Assembly: GCA_002343395.1 (NCBI GenBank)
Contig: DDSN01000027.1
Span: 3,266 to 23,816 of the forward strand
From: Hyphomonadaceae bacterium UBA2389
GTDB taxonomy: Bacteria; Pseudomonadota; Alphaproteobacteria; Caulobacterales; Aquidulcibacteraceae
Direction of reading: 5' to 3'
DNA: 20,551 nucleotides
The position numbers and the translations under genes were made by a program. Of the stretch, positions 1-7,997 are shown piece by piece (the stretch's first letter is position 1; each line of letters starts with the position of its first letter). Under the pieces are notes generated by a model. It did no database searches and was not told the DNA's origin. It saw only the letters and a program-made list of their open reading frames with translations.

Positions 1-1
1 G

Positions 2-409
2 GCGCTGGTATTGACCGTGCCGCTCTGGATCAGCGTCAACGTGTTGGGATCGCCCGACAATGCGGCCATTTTCACCGCTTATCTGGCAAGTCTGTTGATG
101 GCGGGCGCCTACATTGCGGTCGGTTCAGCTCTGTCGGCGCTCACGCAGGCGCAGATTGTGGCTTTCGTTGTGTCAGTGCTTGTTTGCTTTGTCATCACCG
201 CGCTTGGCCTTCCGCTCGTGCTGGACTTTTTTGCCGGCTGGGCGGGAGGCGCGGTGTCGGAGGCGTTGGCGCGGTTTTCGATTCTCCACCATTTCGACGC
301 CGCGCAACGCGGCGTCGTTGAGTTTCGCTCCTTGGTTTATTTCGTGTCGCTTATCGCGCTTTGCCTAGGCTTAACCGTGTTGGCGGTCGATGCCCGGCGG
401 GGAGGTTGA
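2..409 (+). CDS. ABC-2 type transporter permease, GldF-like (3' part)
   Basis: This is the C-terminal part of an integral membrane permease; the open frame runs in from the left edge, so the 5' end is missing. A TTG at 11 lies inside the frame and is not a convincing start. The visible residues form about four hydrophobic segments. The pattern 'LGSPDNAAIFTAYLASLL' followed by 'SALTQAQIVAFVVSVLVCF' matches the ABC-2 permeases that pair with GldG, where this loop reads roughly LG.PD...I..YLG and S.LT..QI.A. The partner ATPase is presumably upstream, outside the window. The gene ends three bases before the GldG-like gene, and a GGAGG at 401-405 in its last codons serves as ribosome binding site for that gene. 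The transported substrate is unknown. In Flavobacterium the GldAFG exporter is tied to gliding; nothing here indicates gliding. Confidence 0.8.
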   Translation, partial: ALVLTVPLWISVNVLGSPDNAAIFTAYLASLLMAGAYIAVGSALSALTQAQIVAFVVSVLVCFVITALGLPLVLDFFAGWAGGAVSEALARFSILHHFDAAQRGVVEFRSLVYFVSLIALCLGLTVLAVDARRGG

Positions 410-412
410 ACG

Positions 413-2329
413 ATGAGCGCTCGTCGTTTCGCCCTTTTCGCAGCGTTCGCGCTCCTAGTGGGGTTCATATCCCTCAATGTGATGTCCGGCTCGCTGTTCA
501 AGTCCTGGCGGCTCGATCTGACCGAGAACGGGCTCTACACTCTGAGCCAAGGAACCCAGCGAACGCTGAACGATCTCTCCGAACCGGTGGAGCTGAGGCT
601 TTACTACTCCCGCGCCGCGGCGACAGCGGCGCCGCAGCTTCAAACCTACGCCGCTCGTGTTCGCGAGATGATGCAGTCATTCCAGGCGCGGTCTCGTGGA
701 CGTTTGCGGTTTGTGGAGATTGATGTCGAGGCGTACTCCGAGGAAGAGGACGCCGCCGTTGAAGAGGGCGTCGAGCCCGTGCGGCTCTATCAGGGGGCCG
801 ACCCAATCTATTTCGGGTTGGTGGGCGCCAACGCCATCGATGACAAACGCATCATTCCGTTTCTCGAACCGCAACGGGAACCATTTCTCGAATATGAGAT
901 CACACGCCTCGTCTATGAGTTGGAAAACCCGGCGCGCACCCGGGTCGCGCTGATTTCGTCGTTGCCAATAGGCGCGCCCGAAGGCTTCGGCGCGGCGGCG
1001 CAGTCGATGTTTTCGACGGAGCTGAACCGCCTCATGGAGGTGACGCGTTTGCCGCCAGATTTCACGGCAATCCCCGACGTCGATGTGCTCGCTATCATAC
1101 ATCCGGGAGCGCTTTCAGCGGCGCAGCTTTACGCGATCGACCAATTCATTCTTCGCAACGGGCGGGCGTTCATCGTGCTCGACCCTGCCGCGCTGGCGTC
1201 GCAACAGACAGCTGGGTTTGATCCCTTCAACCCGGTGGAGCCAATTCCCGCGTCGTCGACTTTGGGTCCCTTGATGGAACGCTGGGGCGTGTCCCTGGCG
1301 CCGACGGTGGTGCTCGACCTTGATCACGCACTCGAGGTGAACGCGCAGACGCCGGATGGGCAGACAATTCGCGCGCCGCAGCCGCTGTTCTTCGCGGTGC
1401 CCGCGGAGAAACTTGATCGCGAAGACTTAATGACCGCGTGGCTCAGCCGCGGCGTTAATTTCGGTCTTGCGGGCGGGTTGTCCGTAACGCCGCGAGATGG
1501 GATTGAGGTGCAGCCCTTGGCGCGAACGAGCGGCAATACGATGCGTATGCCAGCGACGCAGGCGCTCGCACAGCCATCGCCCCAGGATGTCATGCAGATG
1601 TGGCTGGGCTCGGGCGGTCGCGTGGAGACGATCGCTTTGCGGCTCAGCGGCAATCTGGAAACCGCCTTTCCTGGCGGGGCGCCGGCGACGGACGCTGTCC
1701 CGTCGGAGACGGACCCGCTCCAAACGCCGACGACACCCTCCAGCCAGCCGGTCGCACCTGTTACGCGCTCGGCAACGCCCGCGCAGATCGTCATCGTCGC
1801 TGACGCTGATTTTCTGGACGACAATTTTTATGTCGATCCGAGCGCCGGACCGGTCGCCGACAACGCGGCGTTTGCTTTGAATGCAATTGATGTTCTCGGC
1901 GGATCCGATGCGCTGGTGACGCTTCGTTCGCGCGCGCCTTCAGCCCGACGGATGGAGCTTCTCGAGGACATGGAGCGGGACGCAGATCGGCGCATACAGC
2001 AACGACAAGAGGACCTCCAAAGAGAATTGCGCGAAACAGAAGGAAGACTAGCGGAACTTCAGGCCGGCGGGCGAGGATCGGGCTTCTTCGCAGGCGACGC
2101 AAATGCGGAGATGACGCCCGATGAGCGCCTTGAGATTGAGCGGTTCCGGCGGCAAGTGGTCCAGGTTCGCTCGGAGCTGCGTCGTTCGGAGCGGGAGTTG
2201 CGCCGCGATATCGATCGGCTGCAGACCTTGATCATATTTCTAAACATGTGGCTCGGCCCGCTTCTGGTGGCGACTGCGGGTCTTGTGCTGTTCTGGCGTC
2301 GTCAGGCCCGGGGGAAGGCAGCGAAATGA
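413..2329 (+). CDS. GldG-like ABC exporter auxiliary protein
   Basis: A 638-residue protein of the GldG / ABC-type auxiliary (ABC_transp_aux) family, thought to act with the ABC permease and ATPase on the periplasmic face of the inner membrane. One membrane segment lies near each end (about 8-28 and 608-629) with a large soluble region between, as expected for GldG. After the first segment comes the family motif DLTENGLYTLS (about 35-45), then the region that conveys 'FLEPQREPFLEYEITRLVYEL'. Residues about 515-605 are Glu/Arg/Gln-rich and heptad-like, probably a coiled coil just before the last membrane segment. The ATG at 413 has GGAGG seven bases upstream. The stop overlaps the next gene by ATGA, so the two are probably translated together. 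Family assignment is good; function in this organism is unknown. Confidence 0.82.
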   Translation: MSARRFALFAAFALLVGFISLNVMSGSLFKSWRLDLTENGLYTLSQGTQRTLNDLSEPVELRLYYSRAAATAAPQLQTYAARVREMMQSFQARSRGRLRFVEIDVEAYSEEEDAAVEEGVEPVRLYQGADPIYFGLVGANAIDDKRIIPFLEPQREPFLEYEITRLVYELENPARTRVALISSLPIGAPEGFGAAAQSMFSTELNRLMEVTRLPPDFTAIPDVDVLAIIHPGALSAAQLYAIDQFILRNGRAFIVLDPAALASQQTAGFDPFNPVEPIPASSTLGPLMERWGVSLAPTVVLDLDHALEVNAQTPDGQTIRAPQPLFFAVPAEKLDREDLMTAWLSRGVNFGLAGGLSVTPRDGIEVQPLARTSGNTMRMPATQALAQPSPQDVMQMWLGSGGRVETIALRLSGNLETAFPGGAPATDAVPSETDPLQTPTTPSSQPVAPVTRSATPAQIVIVADADFLDDNFYVDPSAGPVADNAAFALNAIDVLGGSDALVTLRSRAPSARRMELLEDMERDADRRIQQRQEDLQRELRETEGRLAELQAGGRGSGFFAGDANAEMTPDERLEIERFRRQVVQVRSELRRSERELRRDIDRLQTLIIFLNMWLGPLLVATAGLVLFWRRQARGKAAK

Positions 2330-3342
2330 CCGGCAACCTGCGCGAACGCCGCCGCACCAACCTGCTGACGCTTGTCGTTGCCGCTGGCATTCTCGTCGCG
2401 GCGGCGGCCGTGATCACCGCGATCGATATCCGCTCTTCGCGGCCGGAGTTGGCCTCGGGCGCTGTCATACCGAATTTAGAGGAAGCGATATCGGATGCGC
2501 AGCGCATCACTGTTGTCAGTACTGAAGTGAGCTACCGGATCGAGCGGGTCGAACGCTCGACCGGGGCTGTTTGGGTGATGAGAGATCGCGGCGACTACCC
2601 GGTTCGATCGGATCGTGTCGACCAGTTGACAAGCGGGCTAAGCCATCTCGTGCGCACACGCCGCATGACTAACGACCCCGCAAAACATGAACGTATTGGC
2701 GTCGGCGACCCACGCGAGGGCGGCCGAGGCGTGCTCGTTCAGGTGGAGGACGCGCGCGGTGCGCTATTGGTGAACCTAATTCTTGGCATTGAGCCTAGCG
2801 GTGGACTCTACGCGCGTCAGTCTGGCGACAATCAAGCTTACGCGGTATCGGGCGACCTTCCCCCGCTGCGCGATGCGTCAACTTGGCTGGACCTCGCACC
2901 CATTGCGCTTTCACCGGACGCGCTCCGACGGGTGGAGATCATGCCTAGCGAAGGGCGCGCGTATATTCTCGCGCGCGATTCGGTTGAACAAGCATGGCGC
3001 ATTGCCGTGCCGGCCCTGGCCTCGAATGCGACATCCGCTGTAGCTGACACGGCGCTGCGGCTTACCCAGATCGCGCCGACTGACGTGCAGGCTGCCCCCG
3101 CAGTGCAGGGCATGGTACGGGCGCGCCTTCGAGCACACACGCAAACCGGCCTCATGATCGATGGCGAGGTCATCGAGAGCGGAGGCCAAATGTGGCTCAA
3201 GCTGGTCGCGCGCGCCGAGACGCCCGAGCAGGAAGCCGCGGCATTGGAGATCAACAACCGCGTTTCAGCCTGGGCCTACATGCTGCGCGACGTTGAGGCG
3301 CGCGCATTGACGCCGCCCTTGGCGGAGCTGATTGGCGGCTAG
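2326..3342 (+). CDS. DUF4340 domain protein, membrane-anchored
   Basis: A 338-residue protein with a basic N-terminus (RERRR), one hydrophobic anchor at about 12-32 and a soluble domain that should face the periplasm. Pieces such as 'RIERVERSTGAVWVMRDRGDYPVRSDRVDQL' and the later 'PPLRDASTWLD' fit the DUF4340 family, which commonly follows gldFG-type genes and has no established activity. I chose the ATG at 2326 because it overlaps the GldG stop in the usual ATGA arrangement and starts just before the anchor; the frame is open further upstream to 2248, but that part overlaps gldG. The gene ends one base before the stop codon of the opposing DUF1223 gene. It is probably the last gene of the exporter operon. 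Substrate and role are unknown. Confidence 0.75.
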   Translation: MTGNLRERRRTNLLTLVVAAGILVAAAAVITAIDIRSSRPELASGAVIPNLEEAISDAQRITVVSTEVSYRIERVERSTGAVWVMRDRGDYPVRSDRVDQLTSGLSHLVRTRRMTNDPAKHERIGVGDPREGGRGVLVQVEDARGALLVNLILGIEPSGGLYARQSGDNQAYAVSGDLPPLRDASTWLDLAPIALSPDALRRVEIMPSEGRAYILARDSVEQAWRIAVPALASNATSAVADTALRLTQIAPTDVQAAPAVQGMVRARLRAHTQTGLMIDGEVIESGGQMWLKLVARAETPEQEAAALEINNRVSAWAYMLRDVEARALTPPLAELIGG

Positions 3343-3343
3343 G

Positions 3344-4108
3344 TCAGCGTGGACCAATGCCTGGGCGAACCCGTGGAGGTCCGGTCACATAGGCGCCTGC
3401 TAGAATTGGCCCGCCGTTTGGTTCTTGCACAAGAACAGCGCAACTGGGTTGGCACCGCTGCCGCTCGTACCAAACCGCTTCTCCTGACCACCCGCCGAGG
3501 CGTTCAATGGCGGTGACGACATTGTGATGGGGAACCGTTCGGTTGATGTTTGGCCCGCCGGTCACCTCCACAGTGACCGGCCCAGTGTTGTAGGCAACGA
3601 GCCAGACGTCCGCAGGGGTGAGGGGCGGCGTGCCGGCGATCGTCACGCGCACCCGACTCGAGCGAAGGCGCACAATCGAAAGGTCAATCCGGCGGGAAGG
3701 ATCAAGGCGTGGCTCCGATGAGAACGCGGCGCGGGCATCGTCCCAGTCAGAGGCGCCGATCTGGCTCTTTCCATTCAGAATGATCTGCGGCGTTGAACGA
3801 CCGCGCAGGCGCATGCGCGCGGCGTACTCTCGTTGACGGAGCGAGAATTCCCGTCGCGCGAGCGTGTCGTCCCATCCAAGATAGTCCCAAATGTCGACCG
3901 GAAAGGTGAGGCCAAGCGCTCCTTCTTCGCGCGCCAGTACGCCCAGTAGGCGATTGGCGCGCGGACATTGCGTGCAGCCCTGGCTCGTGAACAGCTCGAC
4001 GACGATGTCAGCCCGCCGTCCTTGGCTCTGCGCATGCGCCTGCGGAGCGAGCCCGAAGGCCGCAAGAACAACGACGAAGCACAGGCGAACGAGCACGTTC
4101 GGCATCAT
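3344..4108 (-). CDS. DUF1223 secreted thioredoxin-like protein
   Basis: A 254-residue protein with a signal peptide (hydrophobic stretch about 8-22, likely cleavage after AHA at 26) and a thioredoxin-like fold of the DUF1223 family. The motif ELFTSQGCTQCP (about 38-49) contains the redox-type pair C45-x-x-C48; WDYLGWDD (74-81) and the STPQ stretch (105-108, at the cis-proline position) are typical of the family. A second cysteine pair, CQPSC, lies near the C-terminus. The true substrate is not known; a periplasmic redox role is inference. Two ATG codons lie in tandem at 4108 and 4105; GGGGCGG just upstream suits either. It follows acnA on the same strand after 45 bases and could be cotranscribed with it. 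This pairing next to ccm genes is, to my knowledge, frequent in alphaproteobacteria. Confidence 0.85.
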   Translation of the reverse strand: MMPNVLVRLCFVVVLAAFGLAPQAHAQSQGRRADIVVELFTSQGCTQCPRANRLLGVLAREEGALGLTFPVDIWDYLGWDDTLARREFSLRQREYAARMRLRGRSTPQIILNGKSQIGASDWDDARAAFSSEPRLDPSRRIDLSIVRLRSSRVRVTIAGTPPLTPADVWLVAYNTGPVTVEVTGGPNINRTVPHHNVVTAIERLGGWSGEAVWYERQRCQPSCAVLVQEPNGGPILAGAYVTGPPRVRPGIGPR

Positions 4109-4153
4109 GACCGCCCCGCTCGTCCGCTTCGAATCAAACCGCCGTGACGTCGC

Positions 4154-6850
4154 TCACCCCACTCTGGCCAAACCACGGAGGACATACTGCAAAATTCCGC
4201 CGTTGCGGAAATACTCGACCTCATTTTCGGTATCGATCCGGCAAAGGACGTCAACGACGTCAACACGCCCATTGGGGCGCGTGATGTGCAGGGCCACACG
4301 CTGACGTGGCGTGAGGTCAGCTACACCGCTGATAGACACCGTTTCGGCGCCCGTTAGCCCCAAGCTGCTCCAGGATTGACCATCGAGGAACTGTAACGGC
4401 GCGACGCCCATGCCAATGAGGTTCGAGCGGTGGATGCGCTCAAAGCTCTCCGCGACCACGGCGCGCGCGCCGAGCAAGCGTGTGCCCTTCGCCGCCCAGT
4501 CGCGTGACGAGCCAGTGCCATACTCCTTGCCGGCGAATACGATGAGGTCGCGACCTTCGGCCTGGTAGCGCATGGCCGCGTCGTACATCGCAAGGCGGTC
4601 TCCCGAGGGTTGATGAACTGTGTCGGGCGCCTCGACGACGGCGCCGGTCGAGTCCTTCAACATGGCATTCTTTATGCGGATGTTCGCGAACGTGCCGCGC
4701 ATCATCACTTCGTGATTTCCTCGGCGCGCGCCGTAGGAATTGAAATCAGCGAACGCAACCTGGTGCTCGCTAAGGTAGCGGCCAGCGGGAGACGTCTTCT
4801 TGATGGAGCCGGCCGGGCTGATGTGATCGGTCGTTATTGAGTCGCCGAAGAGCGCCAGAATGGCGGCGTTCTTGATGTCGCTGATCGACGCTGGCTGCAT
4901 CGTCATGCCGTCGAAGTAGGGCGGGTTCTTCACGTAGGTCGATCCCACCGGCCAGTCGTAGGTGCGCCCGCCGGCGACCTTGATCGACTGCCAATGTTTG
5001 TCTCCTTCGAAAACATTCCCGTATCGCGAGGCGAACATCTCCGGTGTCACGGCAGAACGAACAACCGCCTCGATCTCGGAGTTTGATGGCCAGATATCCC
5101 GCAGGTAGACGGGATTGCCTTCAGTGTCGTTGTCGATCGGGTCGGTCTCCAGATTCACGAACATTGAGCCCGCCAGCGCGTAAGCGACGACCAACGGCGG
5201 CGACGCGAGGTAGTTTGCGCGCACGTCTTGGTTCACGCGGCCTTCGAAGTTACGGTTACCCGACAATACCGAGGCCACGACGATGTCATTCTCGGCGATC
5301 GACGCCGAGATCGCTGGTGGGAGCGGACCAGAGTTGCCGATACATGTCGTGCAGCCGTAACCGACAAGATTAAATCCCAGCCCGTCCAGGGCGGCGCTCA
5401 GACCCGCCTTGTCGAGGTAGTCGGTGACGACTTGGCTTCCCGGCGCGAGCGATGTTTTCACCCACGGCTTCGTTCGGAGCCCCTTCGCCAAGGCGTTGCG
5501 TGCAAGCAGGCCCGCCGCGACCAAGACAGAGGGATTCGAGGTATTGGTGCATGAAGTGATCGCCGCGATCACCACGTCGCCATGACCGATGTCGTGCGCG
5601 ACGCCCTGAACTGTCGCGCGCTTCTTGAGTTCACCGCCCTTTTTGAACTCGTCGGCCATGGTTTTGGCAAAACCTTCGGCAACGGCGCCAAGAAGCACGC
5701 GATCTTGCGGACGCTTGGGTCCGGCAAGGGAGGGGCGAACGTCGGAGAGCGAGAGTTCGACTGTGTCGGTGAATTCCGGCTCAATCTCGGAGCGCCACAA
5801 GCCTTGCTGTCTGCAGTATGCTTCCACGAGCGCTACCCGCGCGGGATCGCGACCGGTCGCGCGCAGGAACTCGATTGTTTTCTGGTCAACAGGGAAGAAG
5901 CCGCACGTGGCGCCGTATTCTGGCGCCATATTGGCGATGGTGGCGCGATCCTCGACTGAAAGAACGTCGAGGCCTGGTCCGAAGAACTCCACGAACTTTC
6001 CGACGACGCCCTTCTTGCGCAACATTTGCGTCACCGTGAGCACCAAATCCGTCGCGGTGGCGCCCTCGGGCATCCGACCAGTCAAGCGAAAGCCGATGAC
6101 TTCCGGAATGAGCATCGACACCGGTTGGCCCAACATCGCCGCTTCCGCCTCGATGCCGCCAACGCCCCACCCCAACACGCCGATCCCATTGATCATAGTC
6201 GTGTGGCTGTCGGTTCCGACAACGGTGTCCGGATAAGCGACGGTTTCGCCGCCTTCATCGCGGGTCCAGACAGTTTGACCCAGATATTCAAGGTTCACTT
6301 GATGGCAAATGCCCGTACCGGGAGGCACCACTCGGAAATTGCGAAAGGCTTGTTGGCCCCATCGCAAGAACTGGTAACGCTCGCCGTTGCGGGCGTATTC
6401 AAGCTCTACGTTCTTTGCGAATGCATTTGCGTCTGCGAAATGATCCACCATCACCGAATGGTCGATAACAAGGTCGACAGGAACAAGCGGGTTGACGCGC
6501 TCGGGGTCTGCGCCAAGCTTGGCAGCCGCATCCCGCATAGCGGCAAGATCGACGACTGCTGGCACGCCGGTAAAGTCCTGCATCAGAACGCGTGCGGGAC
6601 TGAACGCAATTTCCATTTCGGATTTGCCGCGATTGGCAAGCCAAGCTGCGATTGCGGCGACGTCGTGCTTCTTGACCGCAACGCCATCCTCGGTGCGCAG
6701 CAGATTTTCGAGCAGCACCTTGAGCGACAGCGGCAACTTCGCGATGTCGCCGAGACCGTTCGCGGCGGCCTTATTCAAGTCGTAATAGGCGTAGGTCTTG
6801 CCGTCAGCATGGAGTGTCGAACGGCTGTTGAAAGAGTTTAGCGTAGGCAT
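4154..6850 (-). CDS. acnA: Aconitate hydratase A
   Basis: An 898-residue aconitase that interconverts citrate and isocitrate in the TCA cycle in the cytoplasm, with a [4Fe-4S] cluster. The three cluster ligands are seen as C434 (in SCTNTSNPSV) and C500/C503 (in GCTTCIGNSGPLPP). Other hallmarks are QDFTGVPAVVD near residue 91, DSHTTMINGIGVLGWGVGGIEAEAAMLGQP from about 214, and the swivel-domain stretch GSSRDWAAKGT with ARAVVAESFERIHRSNL after it. The length equals the usual 890-900 residues, so the gene is intact. The ATG at 6850 has AAGGA nine bases upstream. Two inverted repeats lie in the 125-base leader between this gene and the DUF4349 gene (listed separately). No clear promoter was recognised there. 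The DUF1223 gene follows closely downstream. Confidence 0.97.
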   Translation of the reverse strand: MPTLNSFNSRSTLHADGKTYAYYDLNKAAANGLGDIAKLPLSLKVLLENLLRTEDGVAVKKHDVAAIAAWLANRGKSEMEIAFSPARVLMQDFTGVPAVVDLAAMRDAAAKLGADPERVNPLVPVDLVIDHSVMVDHFADANAFAKNVELEYARNGERYQFLRWGQQAFRNFRVVPPGTGICHQVNLEYLGQTVWTRDEGGETVAYPDTVVGTDSHTTMINGIGVLGWGVGGIEAEAAMLGQPVSMLIPEVIGFRLTGRMPEGATATDLVLTVTQMLRKKGVVGKFVEFFGPGLDVLSVEDRATIANMAPEYGATCGFFPVDQKTIEFLRATGRDPARVALVEAYCRQQGLWRSEIEPEFTDTVELSLSDVRPSLAGPKRPQDRVLLGAVAEGFAKTMADEFKKGGELKKRATVQGVAHDIGHGDVVIAAITSCTNTSNPSVLVAAGLLARNALAKGLRTKPWVKTSLAPGSQVVTDYLDKAGLSAALDGLGFNLVGYGCTTCIGNSGPLPPAISASIAENDIVVASVLSGNRNFEGRVNQDVRANYLASPPLVVAYALAGSMFVNLETDPIDNDTEGNPVYLRDIWPSNSEIEAVVRSAVTPEMFASRYGNVFEGDKHWQSIKVAGGRTYDWPVGSTYVKNPPYFDGMTMQPASISDIKNAAILALFGDSITTDHISPAGSIKKTSPAGRYLSEHQVAFADFNSYGARRGNHEVMMRGTFANIRIKNAMLKDSTGAVVEAPDTVHQPSGDRLAMYDAAMRYQAEGRDLIVFAGKEYGTGSSRDWAAKGTRLLGARAVVAESFERIHRSNLIGMGVAPLQFLDGQSWSSLGLTGAETVSISGVADLTPRQRVALHITRPNGRVDVVDVLCRIDTENEVEYFRNGGILQYVLRGLARVG

Positions 6851-6891
6851 GGTCGTGCATCCTTAGTCTGAAGGACAGTGATGCAGACGCG

Positions 6892-6907
6892 TTGGGGAGC
6901 GCCCCAA
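6892..6907. promoter_or_regulatory. Inverted repeat TTGGGG-N4-CCCCAA upstream of acnA
   Basis: A perfect 6+6 inverted repeat with a four-base spacer lies 41 bases before the acnA start. The two half-site centres are ten base pairs apart, about one helical turn. It could be an operator for a dimeric regulator or a short leader hairpin in the acnA mRNA. No known regulator site was recognised. Confidence 0.3.
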
Positions 6908-6924
6908 AACCGGACTCAAACCGG

Positions 6925-6963
6925 GCGCGCGGCAAACCGTGTTTAGCGGGGTTCGCCGCGCGC
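6925..6963 (-). terminator. Strong hairpin after the DUF4349 gene
   Basis: Left arm 6925-6938 and right arm 6950-6963 pair over 14 positions with a single mismatch, around an 11-base loop. It begins 12 bases past the stop codon of the DUF4349 lipoprotein gene. There is no run of U after it in the minus-strand transcript, so it is either a weak or Rho-assisted terminator, an mRNA-stabilising structure, or part of the acnA leader. Confidence 0.4.
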
Positions 6964-6975
6964 GCAAAGCGTGTG

Positions 6976-7938
6976 TTAGCCGTCGGTGGCGGCTGGCTTG
7001 GCCCGGAAGAAGCGCCCGCCGCGGGCTTTGCGCCACCGCAACAACAACCAAGCGATCGGCCAAATCACCAGAACAAATGGCAACAACCCAGCAACGATCG
7101 TCACGATTGCGGCGAAGCCGGCAACCACAATTTTCAGGAAGTTGGCGAATGCATCGCGCAAGGGGCCGAACGTATCGCTACCAACGGCGCGCGGCGCCGA
7201 ACGATAGGACAAATTGAGTTCCGACATGGAAACCCGCGTCCGCATGACCGCAAGATTTGATTGTACGGCGTCAATCTCAGCCTGAACCCGAGCCAATTCT
7301 CGTTCGACCTCAAGGAGATCGGACAGCCGGCCAGGGCGTGATTCCAAGAGCCGCTGCAGGCGATCGCGAAGCGCCGTCTGGGCGCGTAGGCGGGCTTCAG
7401 TGTCGACAATCGCGCGCGTGAGGTCCTCAGTCGTCGTGGTCTGGGAAATGACCCTGCCGCCAGCAGCATTGGCGTCGGCCTCCATGCCTGCCATGAAGGC
7501 GCGCAGCCAACTGGGTTCACCCCGAAGGGAGACATAGCCCTCGACGTAGCTCTCGGGGTCGCCGGATCGGTTAGAACTGACCAGTTGGCAAAGCCGGGGG
7601 CCGGCGGTTTGGCAGGCTTGCACGTGAGCGTCCATGACCCCGGCAAGATTCTGGCTGGGGATTTCAAACCCCATCGCGTAGGCATAGGCGAGGTAAAGGA
7701 TTGGGGTGGGCTGACTGGCGCCGCCGGTAACGTCTCGAGCTGGCGCTGCCGCTTCGCCGCTCTCGGCGCGGGTTTCCGAAGCGGGAACCTCCTCATCAGC
7801 CGTCGCGCGTTCCATTGGCGCAGGCGCCATCTGCGCTGTCGCGGGTTGATCCGGGGCGCTCCCCGCAACTGTCTCGGATTGCTGTCCGCAGGCGCCCAAT
7901 GTGAACAACACAACGGCCGCCAAAACAAATCTCCGCAT
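6976..7938 (-). CDS. DUF4349 lipoprotein
   Basis: A 320-residue predicted lipoprotein. The signal peptide ends in the lipobox LGAC with the lipid-modified C17; a Pro/Ala/Glu-rich linker follows to about 78. The DUF4349 domain spans about 80-250: 'SYVEGYVSLRG', then a charged coiled-coil region about 175-236 (DTEARLRAQTALRDRL ... LLEVERELARVQAEID) and 'VSMSELNLSY'. A strong hydrophobic hairpin at about 266-303 and a basic tail follow. A lipid anchor plus C-terminal membrane segments is usual for the family, whose function is unknown. I start at the ATG at 7938, which has GGGAGG seven bases upstream and puts the signal peptide at the N-terminus; an upstream start at 7968 would add ten residues and has no such support. 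The gene diverges from ccmA across 59 bases and sits between ccmA and acnA. Confidence 0.82.
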   Translation of the reverse strand: MRRFVLAAVVLFTLGACGQQSETVAGSAPDQPATAQMAPAPMERATADEEVPASETRAESGEAAAPARDVTGGASQPTPILYLAYAYAMGFEIPSQNLAGVMDAHVQACQTAGPRLCQLVSSNRSGDPESYVEGYVSLRGEPSWLRAFMAGMEADANAAGGRVISQTTTTEDLTRAIVDTEARLRAQTALRDRLQRLLESRPGRLSDLLEVERELARVQAEIDAVQSNLAVMRTRVSMSELNLSYRSAPRAVGSDTFGPLRDAFANFLKIVVAGFAAIVTIVAGLLPFVLVIWPIAWLLLRWRKARGGRFFRAKPAATDG

Positions 7939-7956
7939 GGAATTCCTCCCACCGCC

Positions 7957-7985
7957 TTGGCGGTCCACTCGACCCTCTCTAGAAC
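7957..7985 (+). promoter_or_regulatory. Possible ccmA promoter
   Basis: TTGGCG (7957-7962), a 17-base spacer and TAGAAC (7980-7985) resemble sigma-70 -35 and -10 boxes. Transcription would begin around 7991-7993, only a few bases before the ccmA ATG at 7998, which also lacks a Shine-Dalgarno sequence; this would give a nearly leaderless mRNA. The match is moderate and could be chance. Confidence 0.25.
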
Positions 7986-7997
7986 CTGGGCCGCATT

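Noticed and set aside
1324..1824. A 166-codon open frame on the - strand inside the GldG-like gene
   Set aside because: Antisense shadow of a coding region with matching family motifs; Ser/Arg-rich translation without domains.
6026..6841. A 271-codon open frame on the + strand inside acnA
   Set aside because: It runs opposite a fully conserved aconitase gene; the translation has no recognisable features, and high GC content explains its length.
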